Part shown: piece by piece, positions 54,014-62,145 of the stretch
How positions within the stretch are numbered: the stretch's first letter is position 1
How the letters are laid out: the number at the start of each line of letters is the position of its first letter
Source of the DNA: Gambelia wislizenii
Taxonomy: Eukaryota > Chordata > Lepidosauria > Squamata > Crotaphytidae
Length of the DNA stretch: 64,000 nucleotides
Assembly (NCBI GenBank): GCA_030847615.1
Contig: JAUMIR010000004.1
Coordinates: 81,251,001 to 81,315,000, forward strand
Direction of reading: 5' to 3'
Notes under the pieces: generated by a model
What the model was told of the DNA's origin: nothing
Databases searched by the model: none
The model's input: the letters and a program-made list of their open reading frames with translations, nothing else
Program-made: the position numbers and the translations under genes

Positions 54014-57000
54014 CCCTCAGTCATGGTGCTATATCACCAGAAGGAGACTGTGTTTGGGGTCATAATGACCATAGCGTAATGCTCTGCCCCTGCAGTTCTG
54101 TCCCCCTTGGCTAGCTGTGAAGCCTAAGTGGGGTCCTTTGCAGCTGCTTCTTACCAATGTGAAGGGGAGGAATATGGGAGGCCATTCAGAGGAGGAAATC
54201 GCAGCTGATCCAGCCTCATGGGGAGGGGGGATGAGAATGCACTCCCAGATGGAGTACACCATCCTTTCCCTTCCCCTCAGAACAAAAACCAGCTACTACT
54301 ACTTCCTCTGATTTGCCTCCCACTCCCTTTGCAGTAAGGAGCAGTAGCAGCAGCTTGACAGCTGTAGCGGGGAGGGGATTGGATGGGGAAGGGAAGGTAA
54401 GAAGGCAAGGAAACCGTTCTCCGTGTCCCATCCAAAAAGAGAAATATACAGGAAGGAGCCACCCTTACTCATGCATAAACCACTAACAGTATTCTGACCA
54501 ATACATGCTATCAAATGGGGGAGGCAGTGAGTTAAGTAATCGTCTGGAGTGTTGTGTTTAGAGCAGGATTTGGGGTCTGAAGTCCAAGGTCCCACTCAGG
54601 AAGATGGGCCTACAACAGTAGAAGGACTGACTAGCTGGCTGACCACATTTTGAAGACCAGCCTGAGCAACTGGGCCGTTGATCAGGAGGCAGGCAGTGGC
54701 AGGGGAGTGATCGACTATTCTTGTTTCTCACCTTCCTTCATTAAGATCAAAAGGAATCATTCTAGGGCACATTATTTTCATACATCAATACATCCCTAGA
54801 GTCAAGAAAGGTTTTAGGTGATAAACCTCTGTTTATTTGGAGGGGAGGGATATAAGATGCCATTCCTAGAATGTGCCTATGTTTGTAATTAAGTCCAGGT
54901 TGAATCTATTTAGGATCTATTTAGGATTTAGGAGCCAATAACCCTTGCAAGTCCTGGAAAATTACCTTTTTTTTTTTTTTGCCATTCTGACTGGGGGATT
55001 CTGTGAGCTATACCAAAAAGTAATTTTTTCCCAAAGCCATGAAGCTGGGAATAAGCCCCACAACACTCAAGTTTACTAAGCAAATCTCTCTCTCCTCTTT
55101 TCTTTTCCTCCTGTCATGTGCACTCCCCCCACCCCATCCTCTCTTCACATCTATTTGTTTTTATTTGGGTTATCATGCTATAAATCTAAGTTACACATAC
55201 ACAAAGCCACAGCTTCTAGTAACAATGATAAAGTGATCATATCAAGAAGGGGTGGTAATTCGATTTGTCTCGTCATAACTAATAGAAGCTCATCCACTCC
55301 TAGGCTTTCTACATTCTAGAAAAATTAACATTTAGCTGTCATCTTGGCACCCAGGAAGGCCATACCTGAAAAGAAATTTGAACCCAGATCACATTCTGAG
55401 TGAAATATATAAGGCAAAGATTGGATGCTTTGGTGTCAAAAGTGTTCAGAGCTTACAAATCCTGCACAAGGAGAAAACGAAAACAGAAATTAAACAAACC
55501 AACAAACAATTGCAATGACTTCACAATAAACAATTATCCAGTGAACATCACTGTTGGTGGTGACTACTTATCCCTTCTTTGAATTTCTGTTTTTCTTCTC
55601 TGTTCCTCATTCAAGAATTATTTTAATTTGAATTTTTTGCTGGAATGCCATTGTTGGAATGCAGTTGGAACTGATATAACTAGCCCTTCCTGAAATGAAG
55701 GAAAATGGAGATTTTCTTTTACATGTGGTCTGACTTCTGAACAAGTCATCTTCTGGGAGTGGATTAAAAGAAAGTACTGTACAGTACGCAGGAAGTCTTG
55801 ATGACTTGTGTCTTGCCTTGACCTAGCAGATAATCACTCCACAGCAGCTTTTACAAGTTCCTTATATCAAGACTTCTCAATCTGGTGCCTTTCAGACATG
55901 CTGAGCTTTCCAACCTGGCACTCTTCAGATGTGCTGACTGTGACTGATGGCTGGATGAAAGAATGGGAGTAGTGTGTTCCAGGAGCCAATCCTATGGCAG
56001 GAAACTGAAAGGGGAGGGTCTTGTGGATGTTTTAAGTATGCATGACAGTTGGAGAGAGTCAGTTAAGTGTCAGTTCAGAACAGAATCAGTTGATGACAGG
56101 AGGCTGGAGCAGAAGGCTCCATGTGCAGGGCCAGTTTAAGGGTCCTGCAGCACCTGCAGCTGCAGGGGATCCCATCAGTGTGGGGGCCCCCGTCATAACC
56201 CTCCTCCTGCAAAAACATTAGTAATAATCTGAATATCCTATAATGTGAATAGGTTAGGTTAGGTTACATTGACCTGAGATAAACATATGCCCCCCCCCAA
56301 ATAAAGCATTGAAGGGCCCCCCAAAATTCCTTAAACCGTCCTGTCCATGTGTGTGTGTGTGTGTTGTATGAGAGGTTTGGATGAGGTAAAATGGTGTGCA
56401 GAGGTTACTAATTTGGAATAGAGGAGTGAATGGACAAAGAGTGAATGAGGCTGGGAAATAAGGAATGACATTAAAAGGATATAAATTCTAGTTAAAACAA
56501 AAGATTCCACCCTGAAGAATGTTTATTCCCTTTAATACAGTTGTCCTTTGTTATTAATATAAATATACACTCTGGCTCATTCCTTCAGAATAAAGATAAT
56601 TAAAGGCAAGCTACCATAACACGCTATCCACACATTTAGGTTAAAGGTATGCCCTTGGTTAGAAAGAGAAACTAAGGGAACCTTATAGGAATTTAGGTGG
56701 GAACAACAGAGGGTAAAGAGGCGGCCAGGCTAAGCCCTGAGGTAAAGTGGGGCTGGCGCTTTGAGGTTTGCCCTTGATTACCTGGTTGTTGTGAGTTGTC
56801 GCAAATTTGGTGGCAGTGTCACATATGTGGCAGCAGGGGTGGGATTTGAGAGGCCCCAACATCACATTGACTAGCTGGCTGAGGCCCTGTGGGAATAAAT
56901 AGCCCTAGAGGTCACCAGGTGAGAGACGGTACTTCTTTCTCCCTTCTGTGGCCATTGTTTACACCCAGAACAAGAGATGCATTTCTCATTCAGCCTCATT

Positions 57001-57211
57001 CGTCCTCTACAGCACACTCTGCTTAAAAGAAAAGTTTCTTATTACACTCAGGAATAGGAAACCTGGTGATGTAAACAGTGTTTCTTTGTTGGTGTGGCTA
57101 TGATGGTGCAGTATACTGGCATATTGTTTGTGAAGATTATGGGCAGGACTGTGCTCCACAGTTTGTCTTCCAAGTTTCTATGACTACTCTGTGAAGTAGG
57201 AGTGTAAGAGG
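54014..57211. other. No gene recognised in 3.2 kb
   Basis: Overlapping open frames at 54029-54595 on both strands are GC-moderate but show no domain. A T14 run is at 54969-54982. TTAGG units occur three times at 56249-56264 and are not telomeric. A GGGGGCCCCC-bounded block (56150-56330) resembles 19470-19690. Confidence 0.4.
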
Positions 57212-57410
57212 AGTCCCTTTCACCCTACACAGTTACAGCACTATGATTCCACTTTAACTGCCATGGCAATGTCCTATGAAATCCTGAGATTTACAGTTTA
57301 GGGAGGGGTATTTAGAATTCTCAGCCAGAGAGCTCTAGGATTCCATAGGATGTTGCCATGGCTGTTGAGGTGGAATTCTGGTGCTATAATTGTGTAGTGT
57401 GAGAGGGCCC
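57212..57410. mobile_element. Small TIR element, CCCTTTCACACTA family
   Basis: GTCCCTTTCACCCTACAC and TGTAGTGTGAGAGGGCC ends, GATTCCACTTTAACTGCCAT and its partner TTGCCATGGCTGTTGAGGTG inside. Confidence 0.82.
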
Positions 57411-57680
57411 CTGGTTTGCTCACTTCCCTTGCAGTAATGGCAGCCTGTCCATGATATGGAAAATAATGGGTGGGGGACACAGTGCTTCATGCTCCAATGT
57501 TTCCTAGTAACCAGGGATGTCTATGATAGTTGCCCCCACCCAGCTGTGTGGGCAACCATCAGTGCCTCCCTTATCTTCTTGAAATAATCAATTTTTCTTT
57601 CAGAATAAAAAAAAAGACATTTGGTTTTGTTTGGTAACAGTAGGGGAGCTCATTTAGTTGTTCAGTCTACAAACAGCAGC

Positions 57681-57806
57681 AGAGCTGGGACACATACAGC
57701 CCTCCAGACTACAGCTCCCATAATTCCTTGCTAACATAGCCAATGGTAAAGAATACTGGGAGTTGGAAGTCCAGCCATATTTGGAGGGACACACTTTACC
57801 CAGCCC
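57681..57806. mobile_element. MITE of the 31029 family
   Basis: CAGCCCTCCAGACTACAGCT at the left; TGGGAGTTGGAAGTCCAGCC and GGAGGGACACACTTTACCC at the right. Ends are roughly complementary. Confidence 0.65.
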
Positions 57807-58267
57807 TGAACATTAGCAATTGCATAAGAGACCATCTGTGTTGCAGCAATGAAATAGTTTATCAAATGGTATTTATGTAGCTGTTTCTAACTGGGGTTTT
57901 ACTCAATAGAAAGCTATCTAGGCAATCGAACCCTCTGTCAAACAATGCAAGATAAACCTCTGTAATTAGTTAATTTCAAACTCTGGATTTAATGGATTTT
58001 CATCAGTGGGTGGGGTGTCTTTCGCTAGTAACGTGTATAACTGCGCAGTTGGTGGTGAAAATGGTGATGATGACACCATAAAATCACAATAAGAGTAGAA
58101 AATAAGATGAAATCAGTTAAGAAAGACACTCATAACAAAACAGCCATGTATTTTCCTTGTAAATATAACAGATAGTAGGAAGAGTTACCATGTAACAAAC
58201 AAAGGTTTGGTCATCATGCAAAAGTTCCACAATAATATAATGAGACAACTTATTAAGAAATTGCATA
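57807..58267. other. No recognised feature
   Basis: Nothing recognised. Confidence 0.5.
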
Positions 58268-58535
58268 AAAATGTTTATTTTATTTTATTTATTTATTTAT
58301 ACCCCGCTCTTCAGCCACAAGGCTATCAGAACAGCTTACAAATTATTTTAAGCAATAGCTATTTACACATCTAACTGCATTAAACAGTTTCCAATGTGTA
58401 TTAGCTAATTGCCACCACAAGCCGGGGACTCATTTTACCAACCTACGAAAGCATGGAAGGCTGAGTGAACCTTGGAGCCGGCTGGAATGCAACGTGGTGA
58501 ATTGCAGTACTGGCATTTAACCACTGCGCCACCAG
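58268..58535 (-). mobile_element. LINE 3' end (L2-like), reverse orientation
   Basis: TTTATTTATTTATACCCCGC, CTCTTCAGCCACAAGGCTAT and CAGAACAGCTTACAAATTAT are the exact counterpart of 30815-30945, extended to the right by TAACCACTGCGCCACCAGGG-ending sequence. Confidence 0.72.
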
Positions 58536-58564
58536 GGCAAGTGTGCAAGTGAAATTTCTCTCTT

Positions 58565-59184
58565 AGGACTTTATCAGACGAGCATCTAAAAACACTGTAA
58601 TTCTGCGAATGAGGATAGTGGAAACATCCTAGCATTAGTACACTTACTACCGCATGTCACTGTAATCACACAAAAGACCCGCCATGGAATTATAACGCAC
58701 CAACCACTAGCACTTTAAGAATGGGAGTTTACTTCCATGATTTGGCATAGGTGAGATTTTGACGTTTCTCACGAGAAGACATGTGTGCATTTAAAACTCC
58801 AAAAACCCCTTAATTAAGAAAGTAAATGAATACACAAGCACTGAGACAAACCTAAAAACACACGCAAACTGAAGGGGACAGTTCACAAAAAGAGCATGCT
58901 GTGCTTCATTTTAGCATTTTCACCCAGAAGTTTTCTCGCTAAGCAATGGCCATTCATGCTGTAATCTCGTGATTACAATGGGACATGGTTTTGCACGCAG
59001 TCAATAGCGCAAAAAAGAGCGCTATTGATTATCTATTTACGGCTTGTCCCATGAATGAGAAAGAACACCTTTTTTCATAGCTGCAGCATGGGGTAATAAT
59101 ATGAGGACAATGACATTGTGCAATAGCGGGGCCCATTTGTGCTTCTCTGTAATCTCACAATTTTTGCCACATCTGATAATGTCT
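58565..59184 (+). mobile_element. TTATCAGAC-family TIR element, longest copy
   Basis: AGGACTTTATCAGACGAGC at the left; ATCTGATAATGTCTTG at the right. Internal hairpins include GTCAATAGCGC/GCGCTATTGA near 58998-59028. 620 bp. Internal sequence is diverged from the 10833/37426/51484 group, so this may be a sub-family. Confidence 0.7.
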
Positions 59185-59435
59185 TGAGTGAAACAGGAGA
59201 GCTGTTCAGAGTGATAAAGGGCCTCTTACACTATGGTCTTTTAGAAAGGAGTGAGAGATCCCTTGGTGATCTTCCTTATATTGTGTGACCCATTTTCAAG
59301 ACAAGGTCATGTATCTTGACCTTGACTCTCCTCCCTGATTTCAGAAAGCTGTTAGATGTACCTCTAGCAAGTATTTGTGGATACTCTGTGGATATCCTTT
59401 CCTTTCTTCTGGTGGATACCTTTTGATTTGTTCAG

Positions 59436-59482
59436 CCTGAGGATGTGGACAGAATCCTTGGAGGAAAGGGGCAGATCACCAG
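59436..59482 (+). mobile_element. L2 fragment
   Basis: CAGCCTGAGGATGTGGACAG followed by AATCCTTGGAGGAA encodes QPEDVDRILGG, matching 24238-24270. Under 50 bp. Confidence 0.65.
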
Positions 59483-59904
59483 CAAATTCAACCCTTGTCC
59501 TTTCTGGATACTCATCATACAGTGAAATTCTATGAGTGCTGATCCTTAAAGTTTGCTGAGGAAAAAGATTTCAAAGGAAAGGACTTCAAAGGAAGTCGGG
59601 GGGGGGGGATAAGAACAGCCAGTGAAGAATAAGAATTGAAGATATAGGGTGGTCACAGAATGCTAAGTCCCTGCTGGTGGGGCAGGAGAGAAAATCAGAG
59701 GGGAAAAGGGATGGAATTAAATATCCAGAAGGAAGGCATGGTTCGCAAAGTAGAACCCTCAACAGGTGTACTCTCCACATTGCAACGTTTTGTTACTAAC
59801 TTTCCCAGTTTGCCAGAAGTGATTTGGCCCAGTGAACTTAAATAATGATTGATGCTTTCTTGAGAGTATTCTACCAAAGAACAAGAGGGAGACTGTGGAA
59901 AAAG

Positions 59905-60112
59905 TAAGTTGTTAGTTGCCATTGACTCAGCCTTGACTTATGGTGCCCCTATGAATGAGAGACCTCCAAGACACTCTGTCATCAACTGCCCTGCTCAGGT
60001 CCTGCAGACTCAGAGCCATGAGTTCCTTCAATGAGTCTATCCACTTGTACTGTGGTCTCCTCTGTTTCTGCTGCTCCCTACCTCACTAAACTGTTTCATA
60101 TTTTCTAATCAG
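59905..60112 (-). mobile_element. BovB/RTE 3' terminus, reverse orientation
   Basis: GTTGTTAGTTGCCATTGACT, TATGGTGCCCCTATGAATGA, GACCTCCAAGACACTCTGTC and CCCTGCTCAGGTCCTGCAGA are the reverse of the block at 51906, with more of the ORF C-terminus retained. Confidence 0.8.
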
Positions 60113-60204
60113 GGGTGCGGGAGATGCAGACCACCCCAGGTGACACCTTTGGAGGGATGTCACTGGCACCCCTGCCCTCTCCATCACTGACACCCCCGCT
60201 GCAC

Positions 60205-60594
60205 CACTTACTTGGTTATCACTCCCTCTAGGCAAGCACAAACCTCCACAGCCTACGTTAGAGGGGGTGATACCCACATAAGCAGCACAGTGAGTAAGAA
60301 CGGCAGTGAGCGTGTGTGCTGCGATGGCAGCAGTTCCTTTCTGTCCTTGGCCCAGGGAAGAGAAAGGAACCACTGCCATCCCGGCATGTCTCCCCACAGT
60401 GCTTACTCACTGTGTACCACTTATTCACGGGTCACTCTTCTAGGCAGGTACAAACCTCTGCAGAGATTCATGCCTACCTAGAGGGGGCGATCCCCAAGTA
60501 CATAGCATAGAGGGTAAGCACAAAGGGAGGGGCACACCATGATGGCAGTGGTTCGTTTTTCTCCCTGGCCCAGGGGAGAGAAAGGAACTGCCGA
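60205..60594. repeat. Duplicated unit with an inverted repeat between
   Basis: 60205-60373 and 60418-60594 share CCACTTA...CACTC..CTAGGCA.G.ACAAACCTC, AGAGGGGG.GAT.CCCA and CCCAGGG.AGAGAAAGGAAC in order, so they are diverged direct repeats. In addition CACAGTGAGTAAG (60287) pairs with CTTACTCACTGTG (60402-60414), giving an inverted repeat across 60285-60418. Confidence 0.7.
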
Positions 60595-61863
60595 AGTCAA
60601 AGCATGTACTTTCCTAAACTCCTATCATAGCAGAACCCGTCCACTATAAAAAAAATTAAAAACTTACTTTGGTTGAATGTGTAATAATTTCTTTTTGCCA
60701 GCAGAGGACAGTGATTCTGTGGGGGGAATTGGCTGCCCCCCCCCAGGTAGAAGCAATAGGAAAGAACAGAAAACAGGCCAAAAGGCAGATTAGAAAGACA
60801 GGCTAGAATCCTAATCAAGGTTCCCCTCCCTTTCTATTTAACAACAAGAGAAAGAGGAAAAAAAAAAACTTTAAATGGTCCAAGCAGTACCTGGGAACAC
60901 AGGGAAGGTCCCCCCTCCCCTAGGAATCCAGCTAGCTCTTGCAGTTGCCTAGCAACAACAGCCAGCCACACAGAGAGCTTCAGCTCCTCCCTAGTCCCTC
61001 CTCTCAGCTCAGCTCCGCCCCCTTAGCAAAACCACTTTGCAAGAAGGGACCAGCTTTAAACTTAGGCAGGGACCCCAAGAGCTAGCATCTCCACCTGGAG
61101 ACCAGATCAAAGGGGATTGCTCTCTGCTACAGTGAGTGAGACAAAGGAATGGCCTGGTGGCTTCCTGCCCCCTCCCTTCCTATCACTTACACAGAAGCAC
61201 ATCCAACACAAAAGAAATGCAAGGACACCTTTCCTCCCAACAAAGAGAAAACAGCCAAGGCTTGAGACCTCTTTGTTCACTTTCAGTTCCACCAAAAGCA
61301 ACAAACCCCTCCCTTCCCAGGGAGTTTTGGGTACAGCCTATGAGCGAATGGAGCAGAGACCTCAGCCTCTCTCACTTTCTGCTCTCTGTCCCCCACTTGA
61401 ACAAGCCAAGACTACAGCACCCCCCAATCTCCCTTTCTCTGAAGGCAAGAGGCAGAGCCTGTAGTTCTCCTAACTTCCCAAACTGAGCTATGTCCAATCC
61501 CACCGCTGCCACCATGTCACGGGGCTCAAACCTGAGTTCCCTTCCCAGGAGCTCCAGGCTAGCCCTCTCTCTGTAGGGTTAGTCCTGGGTGTCCTCACCC
61601 CAGGATCCTCCTACAAACTCCAAAAACCATCGGTCTGCCACCACCCACTGGGTTTTAACTGGGGGAGGGCTTATTTCCCCCTTGGGACCCCCCCTTTTAC
61701 ACGCACAACGCAGTGGGAAGTTGTGCATAGTCTATGTTAATCAGTGGCACTCCTTGCCACTATAGAGTCAACTAACTCCCTCCTCCTAACCCCAGAGGAG
61801 GTTCACAGTAGCATAGTCAAGAGTAAGGCACGTGGTCAGCATCAGCATAGGAAGATAGAAGTT
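60595..61863. other. No gene recognised
   Basis: Pyrimidine-rich with moderately high GC. An ATG in a favourable CCACC context occurs at 61514 but its frame is short. C-runs at 60740 and 61683. Possibly an unrecognised LTR or old transposon; nothing decisive. Confidence 0.4.
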
Positions 61864-61875
61864 TACAGTCGTCCC

Positions 61876-61921
61876 TTCACATTCGCGGGGGTTCCGTTCC
61901 GCGGACCCCCGCGAATGTGAA
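61876..61921. repeat. 17-bp terminal hairpin of the Tigger-like element
   Basis: TTCACATTCGCGGGGGT (61876-61892) and ACCCCCGCGAATGTGAA (61905-61921) pair perfectly across a 12-base loop. The stem core TTCGCGGGG/CCCCGCGAA reappears in the first proto-monomer of the array. Confidence 0.95.
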
Positions 61922-61961
61922 AAAACCGCGAATAACGACACCCCTCCCCCCTCCCTCCCCA

Positions 61962-62145
61962 GGCCTTCGCGGGGGCTTCCTAGGCCCCGCGAAGGTCTCC
62001 CCGGCCCTCCCTCCCTCCCTCCCCAGGCCTTTGCGGGGCCTTGCTAGGCCCCGCAAAGGTCTCCCCGGCCCTCCCTCCCCAGGCCTTTGCGGGGCCTTGC
62101 TAGGCCCCGCGGAGGTCTCCCCGGCCCTCCCTCCCGCCCTCCCCA
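61962..62145. repeat. Three diverged proto-monomers of the minisatellite
   Basis: Units at 61962-62025 (64 bp), 62026-62081 (56 bp) and 62082-62145 (64 bp). Each starts GGCCTT and ends in a CCTCCC-rich tract with CCCCA, like the array monomers. Stems: CCTTCGCGGGG/CCCCGCGAAGG in the first; CCTTTGCGGGGCCT/AGGCCCCGCAAAGG (perfect, loop TGCT) in the second; CCTTTGCGGGGCCT/AGGCCCCGCGGAGG in the third, where the two changes leave G-T wobbles. Confidence 0.9.

Noticed and set aside
56249..56264. Interstitial telomeric repeat
   Set aside because: Only three TTAGG(T) units, not TTAGGG, and too short to mean anything.
61500..61560. Start codon of a host gene at 61514 (CCACCATGTC)
   Set aside because: Good initiation context but no long frame, no recognisable protein and no supporting splice donor.
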